This document shows positions 36,901 through 48,199 of a DNA stretch of 64,000 nt, piece by piece. Within the stretch, counting starts at the first letter, position 1; every line of letters begins with the position of its first letter. The notes under the pieces are model-generated. The model was not told the DNA's origin and searched no databases. It was given only the letters and a program-made list of their open reading frames with translations. The stretch lies in NCBI GenBank assembly GCA_023974075.1, contig CM043808.1, forward strand, positions 25,055,578-25,119,577. Direction: 5' to 3'. The position numbers and the translations under genes are program-made. This DNA comes from Chaenocephalus aceratus (taxonomy: Eukaryota > Chordata > Actinopteri > Perciformes > Channichthyidae).

Positions 36901-39900
36901 ATTTGTAGTTTTTTTACATTTTCAGTTCAATTCTATAGACACAACAACCCATTTGATGCTAATGAATGTTTTACTGTTTTATCTTTTTTTAAAGGAGCTG
37001 CAACAATCACTGACACAACAGAAGGCAATATGAAACTCAACATTGATGGTTCCCTGAACACCATGCTCCTGGACACAGGTTTTAATGTGCTTGAAACCAT
37101 TGCCGTCACAGAGAGAGTATTGTCAACAGGAAGGTATAACATTCATGCCACCTCTCCTGTGGGTCTGGACACATCTCTGACTATTACCACCCAGGTCACC
37201 ATAGATTCCAACATACTCTCTGGAGATATCAACACAGACGGAAGCCTGACTGTTGGATCCATGGCTGCCAGCACCACTTATCTCCACACTTTCTCTGTTG
37301 AGCCAGCGAAGAAAGAAGCTAAACTGGAGAGTACACTGAGGGTGAACTCTGAAATCCTGAAGGTTGCCAACAAGATCAAGGCATCTTATGCAAACGAGGA
37401 ACTTCTGATTGAGTCCAACACCAACATGAACACTGAACCAATCAAGCACACCACCAAAGTGAGCCTTAGCTACAAAGAGGTCAAGCTTACCATCCAGTCT
37501 GACTCTGTGACCAAGGCTGATGAGCGCATGGTTCGTAGCCAGATGGAGTTCTCTGCCTCTGATGGACAGGCCAGCCTCAGGATTGAGAATCAAGCTGATG
37601 ACAGCGAGAACCGTGCCTACTCTTTGCTGACTGGATCCCTGAACCCCACCGGCTTGGAGATCAATGCTGATGCATCCCTGAACATCTTCTCAAGCCTTGC
37701 CTCTCACAAGGCAACCTTGGCCCTGAACCAGAATGGCCTGACCACCAGCTGTACAACGACTGCTCAGTATAGCCCAATGACCTTCGAGAATGTTTTCCAT
37801 GGTGGAGTTGACACATCTGGTGCTACCGTGTCTATCACCACCAAGGGAGCCATTAAAGATAACAAGGCAGAGCTCACTGTTGAAGGAAAGCTTGCAAGCA
37901 AAGAAGTGTATCTCAACTCCATCCTCAAGGGTGATCTCTTTGACATCAACACCCTGAACAGAGTGAACCTCAGACTGAATGAAGATGGCTTGATCATGTC
38001 CAACAAAATTGTTGGATCTCGCAATGAGATGAGGACCGAAAATATCCACTCACTGTCTCTCTCACTGGGATCTTTCACCCTCACCTCAAAGACTGACAAC
38101 TTCCTTGACAACAGAAACTCATACATGCATGACATCACAGTTAACATGGAGCGTTTTACTGTTGCAGTTAATGTGAAAAATGACCTGAAGATCATGGAGA
38201 TTAACTTGGTAAATGATGCCCATTTCAAGGCAGAGCCCTACAACCTGGAGCTGACTGGAACAATGAAGGGAGCGTTTTCAGAGGAAGAGCTGAAGCACAC
38301 TTACGAAGTCAAGTTTGTCGATATGGTCCTCTCTGCAAAGTGCACTACAAATGGTAAACTCATGCATTCTCAGATGACACATACCACTGATATGGAGGTT
38401 GCTGGTCTGACCGTGAAATTCGACAGCGTGGCTAATTTCAACTCACCAGCACTTCGTTTCGACAGTACAGTCAAAACTGTTGCTGAACCCTTCACTCTGA
38501 ATATTGATGCCATTTTCAACTCGAATGGTGCAGCGTATCTTTATGGTGAGCAGAGCGGCGAAGTATACAGCAAATTCCTCCTGAAGGCTGAACCCCTGCT
38601 GTTCACACAATCATTTGAGTACAGAGCCTCAACCAGCCATAAACTGGAGGACAGACCCATTATCAACACCAACATGGACAACAAGTTCAACAGCATGCTG
38701 AGTTTCCAAGAGCAAAGTGTCAGCCTGAAGATGGTATCCTCCGTGGATGAGCACAGTTTTGATCAAGAAATTAATGCCTTTAACAACGCAGAGAGATTGG
38801 GTATTGAGATGTCAGGAGCTGTTTCAACCCCCCTCTTCAGTGAGGCCAATCAAGAGTACGCCATCTCTGGATTTGTGAAATACGACAAGAACAGTGACAG
38901 TCACTTCATCCAGATCCCATTCATTGAGCATCTGCCTGCAGTTATTGAAAATGTAAAGACCACAATGATGAGGATGATGGACCACAGCATTGAGATGCTG
39001 AATGACATCAACACCAAGTATGAGATCAGTGCCACAATCCAGAACAAAGTGTCAGAACTGAAGGATGTCATTGACAACTTTGACTTCAACCTTTTTATCC
39101 AAGACCTGACAAAGTTTATTAACTCAATCGAAAACTACATGTCCAACCTCACAGGCAAATTCCCAACTGACAAAGTCATGAATGTGATCAAATCAGTGAA
39201 AGACGCCATCATGGCTTGGATCAAGAAGCATAACATTGCTAACAACTTCAATATAATGTATGCCAAAGTAGAGGAGATCCTTTCTAGCTATGAGGTGGAG
39301 AAGATGATTGGGGCCATTATGGATGAGGTTGTTAAAATTATGAAGCAGTATCAGGTAAGGGAAAAGATCCAGTCTGCATTTGCTGCTATCAAGTCAATTG
39401 ACATCAAGCCCTTGCTCGAAAAAGTTATGGCACCTGTTCAGGACCTTGTGAATGAACTGTATACCTTTAACTTCAAACAGCTGATTGATGACATGACAGA
39501 CTATTTCATGAGGATGGTTCAGAAAATCAGATCTTTTGATTATGACACATTCACTGTGGAGTTGAAAGAGAAAGTGACAGATATGAGCAAGATTCCTTGT
39601 TTTGGAAAACTCTCCGGAGAGTTGAAAGTAAACATACCACAACTCAAACTTAAGACCTCTGCTGACTTTGAGAACACCACAATGACATCAGACACACCAG
39701 AGTTCAAAATCAACCTTAACTCACAGGCTACATCTACTTTGCAAATCCTCGACTACACCATCGATGCCAGTGCTCATTTGGCTGCGCCGAAGATGAGTCG
39801 CCTGTCTTTCTCTGAGAACATTAAACTCGATCAGTCATGTTTCTCACTTGACCACAAGGGATCAATGACTCTCTATGGCCTGTCAGCTCAAGCTTCTGCT

Positions 39901-42900
39901 GACACTACTGGAAAAGTGAACACTGAGGTCTTTGTTGCCGAGCTGGTCAACAATGCATTCTTTGCAATGGAAAATGGAGTTTCTGCCACTGTGGAGACTG
40001 TCTACAAACATGACCTCAAATTGCCCCTCTACAGAAATTCCCTAATCATGATAAATCAAAAGAATGTCCTCCAGATTGAAGCTGGAACTGCCCGTCTGAC
40101 CGTTACCAATGTGGCCAATGAAAAATGGTCAGCGCCAATTTTGGACATCGCAGATGAGATAAACCACAAGAGTGACATGGAGGTGGTCATGGATCTCCAC
40201 ACTTCCAAAATGACTTTCACTGGAGCAACAGATAGCATCTTTTTCAAACTGAATCAAAATGTGGATGCCGAAATCTGCATCTTCCGCCACATTATTATTA
40301 ATTCCAAGTTTGAGACAGAAACACCTTTCATGAAGGGAAGCGTTGCAGAGGTCAAGTTCCAGGCTAATGCTGGAGACATGAAAATTGATTTAACTGCCTC
40401 TCACAGTGCTGAGCTGGCAGGAAAAGTCGAAGGAACTCTCTCAAACTCTGCACTTGCTTTGATCACACCTAGTGAGCTTATGTTTGACACAAAGAACAAG
40501 GGAAATGTCAAGGTTATCCTTCCATTGAAGCTGTCTGGAAAGATGGATCTCCAAAATGACATGTCTTTGACCCTGAACTCTGAAATGCAGCAGGCTAGCT
40601 GGAACGGTCTGGCTAGATTTAATCAGTACAAATACTCCCATTACTTCACCATGGATAATGGTGACAGTGAAATCAACATATTGTCCCAGATCAATGGAGA
40701 AGCAAATCTGGATATGCTAAAAGAGCCCATCACCATTCCAGAAATGACTGTGCCATTTATTGGTTTGACGACACCAAAAGTGGAAGACTACTCTCTGTGG
40801 GAAGACACTGGCCTGAGCAACCTCCTGATCACTACTCAGCAAACATTTGACATGAACTCCAAGCTGAAGTACATGAAGAACCCTGAGGTGATTACAATTG
40901 ACATCAATGTGGAGCCACTCATCAATTTCATTAATAAGAATGTCAAGACTCTGCACAAGAAAGCGCTCATCCACAAAGATAAGGCTGCTGTTGTCCTGGT
41001 ATCAACTTATGAAGAAGCCAAGGCAGAGTATGAAAAGTATAGCATTGATTTGCCCAAAATCATTACAATTCCTGCATACAAAGTTCCTGTGATTAATGTC
41101 GAGGTGTCCTCATTCACCATTCCCCTCCCCGACTCCAGTCTCATCACAATGCCTGCTCTGCATGTTCCATCTGCCCTCAGCAAGCTGACTCTTCCAAAAA
41201 TCACTCTGCCCAAAATTCAGAACATTAGAATTCCAGTACTGGGGGATCTGACCTACGAATGCTCCATGAAAACAGCAATGGTTACTCTCAAAACTGATGC
41301 CAGCATCCTTAACCAGGAAAGCATTCTCGTTAAATTTGATGCTTCCTCAACCTCTGAGTTTGAGATTCTGAATGGAAAGATTGAGGGCAACGCCAACCTG
41401 AACAAAGCTGGTGGAATTAAAATGACCTCTGTCCTGTCTGTGAAACATTTAATGTTTGAGGGAAACCATGAGAGCACTATCACCTTAAGCTATGAAAATG
41501 TGGATACTTCCATCACCAATTCAGCAAAGATCACTCTACCTGTCCTGACCATGGAAGTCTATCAGGAGATTACTGGAAATCCAGAGGAAGGCCTTGTTGT
41601 CTCTATGTCCACTCCATCTGCAGGACTTGTTGCACTTCAGATGCAGACTAAGCGCCCAGCTCAAATTAAAGCAAGAGTCTACGGTCGCTACCCGGTAAGA
41701 TAACTTTTCCTTATTAATAACCTTTCATTGTGATTTCATTAAAAAACAGTATATTTATTTTTAGTAATATATTTAACCTTTTTTCCTTTTACCCCCAGTC
41801 CGAGCCAACAAACGACATTGATATCTTCGGTCTGAAGATGTCTGTGATGAACTCTGAGAAGCTGAACCTTCAGACAACCTGGAACATGGAGATGCCATAT
41901 GAGATGGTGCTGGGCCTGAAGAAACAGGTGCCCGCAGTAATGGAATTGGTATCTGATCCTGCTGTCAACACATATAACACCATCTACAGACAAGCGAGAA
42001 GCCTTGAGGGTTCTTTTGAGCAGGCTAAAGATCAGGGTAAAGAGATGTTCAAGAGGGCAATTGACAACTTTGCAGCAGTAAACCCTTCTATTGTTATGAC
42101 AACTGTCACAGATAAAACCATTTTGATCCTCCAAGAGTACCAAAAGAAAGTTGCAATTGTCCTTGATGCTGTTGTTAAATTCCTGAGAGAGACCAAGTTC
42201 CAGCTCCCTGGGTATGAACAGAGGCTGTCTGGGCTTGAGGCTTACCAGGAATTAAGTACTTTTATTGCTGATGTATCTGAGGAGGCTGTTCAAAGAGTTC
42301 CAGAGTATTTTGCCTCCATGTTTAAAGCAGTCCTTGATTATGTCCAAGCCATTGAGTTCCCTCTTCCTGGCTCTAACCACGTTGTCATTGGTAGAGAAGT
42401 TCTTGATGACTTGTTTGTAGCTTTGAAGAAAATTCAGGACCAAGTTATTATCACTGTTAGGAAACTTGGGGAAATCCAGCTGGAAGATGTTATTAATAAA
42501 TTATCTGGATTTGTGCAGTTTACCACTGAACAAAGTGAGAAGTTTCTGCAAACCCTTAAATCTCAAAACGTAGAAAAGCTCTTAAACTTTGTGTCTGAAG
42601 TATACGATGATGCCATCAACTCTCAGGTCCTAGCTGATGTTACCCAGCAGGTTGAAGAGGCCCGCAAAATTGTTGTAGAATATCTTCAAGCTGTGAAAGC
42701 TGAGCTCCAGAATATTTTCGCTGACATGTCTTTTGAACAGCTTCAAGCCGACATCCAGTCCTGGATTGACTTATTGGCAAAACGTGTGAACACTTTCCAC
42801 AACAATGTCATTAAGACACTTAAGGAGAAAAGCCAAAGTATTGAACCATATGTGAGAGTAGGTGATAGACAGTTGGAGGTGAACATTCCTTTATCATTTT

Positions 42901-42908
42901 CCGCATAA
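28745..42908 (+). CDS. apob: apolipoprotein B, complete, 26 coding exons
   Basis: Structural protein of liver and intestinal lipoproteins. Exons: 28745-28799, 29145-29189, 29448-29560, 29641-29786, 29945-30092, 30463-30615, 30774-30898, 31441-31526, 31632-32082, 32184-32298, 32402-32548, 32650-32861, 32991-33210, 33436-33609, 33717-33920, 34061-34228, 34387-34592, 34738-34908, 35108-35238, 35363-35564, 35717-35889, 35994-36169, 36265-36380, 36501-36874, 36995-41694, 41799-42908. All junctions are GT/AG and phases close: 9,921 nt, 3,306 residues. Residues 1-18 are a signal peptide (MGSIKLC then leucines). Residues to about 1,000 form the lipid-transfer (vitellogenin-like) module, with [18 protein letters not shown] and [16 protein letters not shown] beta-rich region, an amphipathic helical block (about 38,920-39,590), a second beta region and a helical C-terminus follow. 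The 4.7-kb exon corresponds to the giant exon of mammals. It is shorter than human apoB because of two missing beta segments. A zebrafish-style suffix cannot be assigned. Confidence 0.96.
33938..33983. repeat. (TTG)n microsatellite in apob intron 15
   Basis: A TTG run with a TAG interruption, just after the exon 15 donor at 33,921. It keeps a frame open past the exon, giving a false poly-valine extension. Confidence 0.9.
36875..36994 (+). other. 120-nt stop-free intron in apob
   Basis: A consensus donor (GAGG|GTAATT) and acceptor (TTTTTTTAAAG|GAGCTG) bound 120 bases that translate in frame without a stop. The encoded 40 residues (hydrophobic, [12 protein letters not shown]) have no counterpart in apoB from other vertebrates, and the flanks join correctly ([11 protein letters not shown]), so I treat it as an intron. 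Confidence 0.85.
41395..41421 (+). other. apoB segment aligned to the mammalian LDL-receptor site B
   Basis: Between KIEG and KMTSVLSV, which align with the human KLEG ... KLATALSL frame, this gene reads NLNKAGGIK (residues 2838-2846). The human site (recalled) is RLTRKRGLK. Only the lysines remain, so the basic cluster is reduced from five charges to two. Confidence 0.7.
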
Positions 42909-43135
42909 TTCAACCAACTGACCATGGCTAACCAGTATATATGTCAGTGTTTGTATTGACTGTATCTGTTGTGTAACCATAATGTTTATCTCCGTTTGGT
43001 TTTTCCAATTATTAATTTTGTTTGTTATTTCACAGTAGACTCCCAGTTGTTCTGGTCCTACCGTGCTCCCTTTGTGTCTTGTACTATTTAAAAAAAATAT
43101 GTGGCCTTCAATAAAGACAGTTTGTACTGCATATT
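42909..43135 (+). terminator. apob 3' untranslated region and poly(A) signal
   Basis: AATAAA at 43,110-43,115, about 200 bases after the stop codon, is the only good signal before the next repeat, so cleavage is expected near 43,130. Confidence 0.8.
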
Positions 43136-43513
43136 TTACATTTCTTTGTATTTATTTTATATAATTGAACATAAGACTAAAACAAAACTTCTTTACAGAC
43201 TTATAAAAGTAACAGAATGACTTAAAGTGCTAACATTTTTACACCACAATAACATTTCTTCAGCTGTATTATTCCAGCTAATGTATGAATTGGTATTTTC
43301 CACACATTAAAAACAGTTTGAGTTCAAGCTGCTTCCCTCAAAAAGACTATATGAAGGGTAAAAAATCAACACAGCCTACTGAACAGGTCGCAATAAAGTA
43401 ACATTTGAAAAAGCTCACTATGCCCTGTCTTATGCCCATTAGTCATTTGTATCCTTGGGTCTAAATTTAGCAGAGACACAAATAGCATCTGTGAAACACA
43501 TGCTCTCTTACGC

Positions 43514-44606
43514 TACCTCTGGCTGAAATTATTACAAAGAGCGATCTAAGCTATCACATCTATGCAGACGACACCCAGATTTATTTTAAAATTACACCAG
43601 GAGACTATTCTCCGATTAGAACACTGAGCAAGAGCATTGAGCACATCACTGACTGGATGACTCAGAACTTTCTCCAACTGAACAAACAAAAAACAGAGAT
43701 CATTGTTTTTGGAGCAAAGAAGGACCGATTAAAAGTAATCGCAGAGCTTCAGTCAGCAGACTACAAAACCAGTAATAAAGCCAGAAATCTAGGTGTAGTG
43801 ATGGACTCAGACCTGAATTTCAACAGCCACATTACAACAGTCATTAGGTCTGCTTATTATCACCTGAAGAATATATCGAGGAATAAAAAACTAATGTCAC
43901 AACAGGACTTAGAAAAGCTTGTCCATGCTTTTATTTTCAGTAGACTCGACTACTGCAATAGTGTATTCACAGGGCTGACAAAAAAATCCATCAGAAAACT
44001 GCAGCTGATTCAGAACGGTGCTGCACGTGTCCTCACTAACACTAAAAGAGTGGATCACATCAGTCCGGTTCTGAAATCTCTACATTGGCTTCCAGTCGGC
44101 CAAAGAATTGATTTTAAAGTACTATTGCTAGTTTTTAAATCATTACATGGTTTAGGACCAAAGTATATTGTTGAACTCCTACATAATTACGAGCCATCAA
44201 GGTGCCTCAGGTCTTCTGGGACGGGTCTGCTATCGGTTCCGAGAGTAACAACAAAACATGGAGAGGCAGCATTTAGCTGTTATGCCCGACACTCTGGAAC
44301 AAACTACCCAAATCATGCACGTCCGCAGAAACGCTTAATATTTTTAAATCGAGACTAAAAACATATATCTTTTGCCGCTGCTTTTAATTGAGATGATCAT
44401 ATTCGAACTACAGTATGCTTTTTAAACATGTATTGTATACCTGTGGTGTTTATTTTTATTATTTTTGCTTTGTAATGCCTGTTGTAAAATGCCATTATAT
44501 AATGTGTTTTTACTGTATTTATTCCTAAAAAGTATTTGAATTTGTTTTGTAAAGCACTTTCAATTGTCGCGTACAGAAAAGTGCTATATAAATAAACTTG
44601 CCTTAT
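43514..44606 (+). mobile_element. 5'-truncated L2-like LINE
   Basis: It starts within reverse transcriptase just before the active site (YHIYADDTQIYFKI, about 43,550-43,592) and runs through NKQKTEIIVFGAK, SRLDYCNSVF, LQLIQNGAARVL, LHWLPVGQRIDFK and PSRCLRSSGTGLLSVPR. The open frame 43,657-44,358 is 233 residues, then shifts frame near 44,287. The 3' end is GTGCTATATAAATAAACTTG at about 44,578-44,597. It sits about 0.4 kb after the apob poly(A) site and is of the same family as the 5.4-6.7 kb copy. Confidence 0.92.
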
Positions 44607-46640
44607 CACAAAACGATGAGAACAAGTGAGTCAGGTTGACAGTTGTTGTAAATATACTATTATATGTAAAAGCTAAGTCTTAAAATGGATTCACCCTTTG
44701 TAATGCATGAATTGTGTTTTTCTTTGTGATGGATATTGGCTATTTGTTATAATCAATAGTGTTCAGTGTATTTACTTAATCAAAAGTAGCAATACAACAT
44801 TTGGAAAAATACATTGTACATTATTTTTAAAATCTCACTTATGTTAAAATGCAGAAGTTATATCAGCTAAATGTATGCAAAATATCAAAAGTATAAAAAG
44901 TCAACTCAATATAGTTACAGTAAAGAGAATTATTTGAAATATTAAATAGCCATATTAAATATGCAATAAAGTATACGGAAATACTCGTACAGTACAACTA
45001 CCTCCAATATTTACATCAGTAGATATACTTTTGTTGCTTTTCTTCAATAATCATAATACCTATATTTGTTTAAAGTAACAAAAATCCCAAACATTAAGGT
45101 CACATAAGTGTAGATACATTTATTATTTTACTTCTGACTTGGTTGAAACATATGCCAGCTTAACCCCAACACTAAGTGTGTGTCTTTAGTTTGAGAAAGT
45201 TAGGCAAAAAAGTGAGAGTAAAAGGTGGTGACACATTGATTTTTTATTGACTTTCCCAAAACATTACCGCTTGTTCCCTTATACTGTATTGTTTTTCTTC
45301 AAAAGAAATGTGCATTGTCCCATTCAAACCTAAACATTATATCATTACAATAAAGTTGTCATAAACTCTTACAAACAAATGTGTTTGGCACATTTCAGCA
45401 TTTTTCTGTTTTCATAAAACATGATGCTCTGCCCTGTCTGATCACTGAATAATAACCTTACAACATTGGAAATCAGAGGCACATGAGGGGGGCCAGTGTG
45501 GGAAAATTAACCAGTCGAGCACAATGCATTCCTGTCCTGTAAGTCAGCAAAAAGCCCAGCAACAGAAGGCAGGGAGGAATGTGACTTTTACACCATTGTA
45601 TCTGGTTTGATTTATAAAAGATAGTCTTTATAAACTTATTAAGATTTATCTTAGCAATTGTTGTTTAATTAACCACTGAAAAATGACATGTTTTAAGAAA
45701 AATGTTGTTTCTCTGTCACTAAAAGAACAACTTGTATAGTAAATCCAACAAGGATTTATATCCTGGATTCACAGTGTTGCAACACCCTCTGTAATTGATG
45801 TTCATAGTTGTCATTTAAACCAGCACTCCCACTATCCTGTAAGAGGACAGCACTTTTGTTTAGACACAGATTAAACATGAGTTTAATTTATTACACAAAA
45901 TGGAATTTTGGCTCAAATTCGTTAAATACTGATGCCAACTTCAAAGCTCCAACAATATTTTTGACATAACAAATTTGAGGTACATTCACAGTCATAATGG
46001 AAGACATTGATATGGAAAGTTTGAATTGTTTCTCTTAATAATAACTCAGTTTAACGCCTGTAAACATATTTTAACATCTTCATAAATAAAACAGTACTGT
46101 TTTTGTCAAAGGGATACCCATTTGTGTAATTATCATAAGATTGTGGTTTAATAACATATGAAACAATTCAATTTTTTTCTTTTTAATTACCACACCCTTC
46201 CATTACCAAACATAACCCTGTTCTACTGGCTCATAGAGCTCTGACATAGCACATTCTTCTTTCTTGACATTTTCCAAGAAAACAAGTTTAACTGAGCATA
46301 GCACTCACATGCTAAACCATCACACATGCTTAATCTTCTCTTGGACATATCAACACCATAACTGTAAAGGAAGCTTTAGCTAAATAGAAAATGTCTACTA
46401 CAACACAGCTGAGATATTCCAGCCTGTAAAACAGCTAGACCTGGATATCAAATTCAGAAACATGGTGAGATACTTAGTGCTTAAAAAGGTTGGGATCAGG
46501 TGAGCCATAAGGGAAGGTAGTAACATGCTTAGCAAACATACCAATTATATTTCTATTAACTGTTTGTACATTTGACAAGATACTTATACACTGGACAATG
46601 TGGTTGGCCTTTTTTTTTTTTAATGCTGGCCAATGTTTAG
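44607..46640. other. intergenic, no gene seen
   Basis: AT-rich with no recognisable coding exon or element. About 44,760-44,960 resembles old copies of the fish repeat containing 'TACTTAATCAAAAGTAGCAA'. Confidence 0.5.
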
Positions 46641-46658
46641 TCTCTTTGAACTTCAATG

Positions 46659-47402
46659 TTTATTTTACCTGTTGTAGGAACTACTAAACTAGGCATTTAA
46701 TACTGGAGTCGACAACATACGTTTAACAAACCTGAGACAACTGATTTCTTTAACTGTAAACTTAAGCTATGTCTTTATTCAGAATGGCGTAAAACATCAC
46801 AAGAAACTATACAGAAGACCTCAGGCATCCTTGCTCTGACTTTAACTTCTCATAACACTTTCTGTGAATCACTGTAGTGTCCCGATGCTGTGCAATTTCA
46901 CAAACTAATAGTCATTGTTTACAATACAAAGTGGACATTAATATCGAGTGCAATTTTTTTTACTGCTTTGCTTATTACAAAGTATAACCTTGGCAGTAAG
47001 GCAGTGGCCTATGCAAACACTTTGAAAGACAAAAAGTAAGCAATTGTAACCTTGGCTCGAAAGCAGGCCTTTAGAAAGGACATGTCCTCATTATTACAAA
47101 GGGGATAAATAAGGCATCCACTGATATTAAGCTTGACCTTTTTACCTCTTAACCTGCCAGACAGGGATCATGTGACAACAAATAACATGCTGTAACCAGT
47201 GCATTTCACAGACACACGCCCCGATATCAACCCATCAACGAGGGTGTTGAAAACAACCTGTTTGCAGTCATTGGGTTTGGTTCGACCAAGGTCGTGTGAT
47301 TACATGGGAGTATCCAAACCATTGTCTCTGCCCGTACACGTTAAGACACAGATCCCAGCGGGGGAAGCATATTGTCTGCGCGTCACAGTTGTCTGCGTCG
47401 AT
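46659..47402 (-). other. probable rhob 3' untranslated region
   Basis: Downstream of the rhob stop on the minus strand there is no coding sequence. AATAAA signals (read as TTTATT on the plus strand) occur at 46,774-46,779 and 46,659-46,664. Either could end the transcript; which one is used cannot be told. Confidence 0.45.
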
Positions 47403-47993
47403 TCACATCAAAACACAGCATTTGAGACAACTTCCTGATGGTATTTTGCGTTTCTGCAAGGCAGCCCGTGTTGCGGTTTCGAATACCTCCCAGATCCCCT
47501 CCTTGGTTTTGGCAGCGCACTCTAAATAGTCATATGCGCCAATGCGCATGGCCATGGCCCGGCCATCCTCTGCCTTCACGGGCTCCAGCTTCAACCGGGA
47601 CAGCTCGTTCTTTACGTTCTCGTCGTTGCGCAGATCTTTCTTGTTGGCCACTAATATAATGGGTACATTCGGACAAAAGTGTTTGACTTCAGGGACCCAC
47701 TTTTCTGGGATGTTTTCCAACGAGTCCGGGCTGTCCACGGAGAAGCACATCAGAATGACATCGGTGTCCGGATAGGAGAGGGGGCGCAGCCGGTCGTAGT
47801 CCTCCTGTCCAGCTGTGTCCCACAAAGCTAGCTGGACTTGTTTGTTTTCCACCTCTATGTCCGCCACATATGTCTCAAACACAGTCGGAACATACACTTC
47901 GGGAAACTCGTCTTTGCTAAATACAATAAGAAGACATGTTTTCCCACATGCGCCGTCCCCCACCACGACAAGTTTCTTCCGTATGTCTGCCAT
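47403..47993 (-). CDS. rhob: Rho-family small GTPase, RhoB type, intronless
   Basis: 196 residues in one exon, the length and single-exon structure of RHOB. Rho GTPases switch between GTP and GDP forms to control actin, vesicle traffic and gene expression; RhoB acts at endosomes and the plasma membrane. Motifs: P-loop GDGACGKT (12-19), switch I VPTVF (35-39), DTAGQ (59-63), NKKD (117-120), Rho insert about 123-137. The last part has Cys189, Cys192 and Cys193, the palmitoyl/palmitoyl/prenyl pattern of RhoB, supporting that identity over RhoA or RhoC. Neighbour pum2 also fits. Oddities: residue 41 is Thr (usually Asn), the SAK box reads AAK, and the CAAX box is CVLM rather than the usual CKVL. 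Confidence 0.93.
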   Translation of the reverse strand: MADIRKKLVVVGDGACGKTCLLIVFSKDEFPEVYVPTVFETYVADIEVENKQVQLALWDTAGQEDYDRLRPLSYPDTDVILMCFSVDSPDSLENIPEKWVPEVKHFCPNVPIILVANKKDLRNDENVKNELSRLKLEPVKAEDGRAMAMRIGAYDYLECAAKTKEGIWEVFETATRAALQKRKIPSGSCLKCCVLM

Positions 47994-48151
47994 TCCTTCC
48001 TTTTTCCTACTGCTCGCTTAAACGTGGCATCAAACACACAGATGTGCCCGTTGTAGTCACTCCTTCTGCCTTTAAAGTCTAAATGAGACGTATCCCGTAA
48101 GGCACTCCTGCCTCCTAATTCCAGAAAATCGACCAGGAACAGTGCGATCTC

Positions 48152-48193
48152 TTTATAAAGCATAGGGTGGTTTCCTAAATATAGCAATCCAAT
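48152..48193 (-). promoter_or_regulatory. rhob core promoter: TATA box and inverted CCAAT box
   Basis: On the minus strand TATAAA lies at 48,157-48,152, about 160 bases before the start codon, putting initiation near 48,125. About 35 bases further upstream, CCAAT on the plus strand (48,189-48,193) reads as an inverted CCAAT box relative to rhob. As I recall, mammalian RHOB promoters also use an inverted CCAAT box near the TATA. Confidence 0.65.
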
Positions 48194-48199
48194 CGGAAA

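Noticed and set aside
36875..36994. Coding extension between the two large apob exons
   Set aside because: The open 120 bases have good splice sites and no homology to apoB; reading through would insert 40 unrelated residues.
43657..44358. A 233-residue host gene downstream of apob
   Set aside because: Its motifs (SRLDYCNSVF, LHWLPVGQRIDFK, PSRCLRSS) are the C-terminal part of an L2-type LINE.
47403..47993. Identity as RhoA or RhoC
   Set aside because: The Cys189/Cys192/Cys193 pattern, single exon and position beside pum2 fit RhoB better, despite the unusual CAAX box.
47815..48187. Open frames overlapping rhob and its upstream region on either strand
   Set aside because: They are antisense or shifted shadows of rhob, or lie in its promoter and 5' untranslated region.
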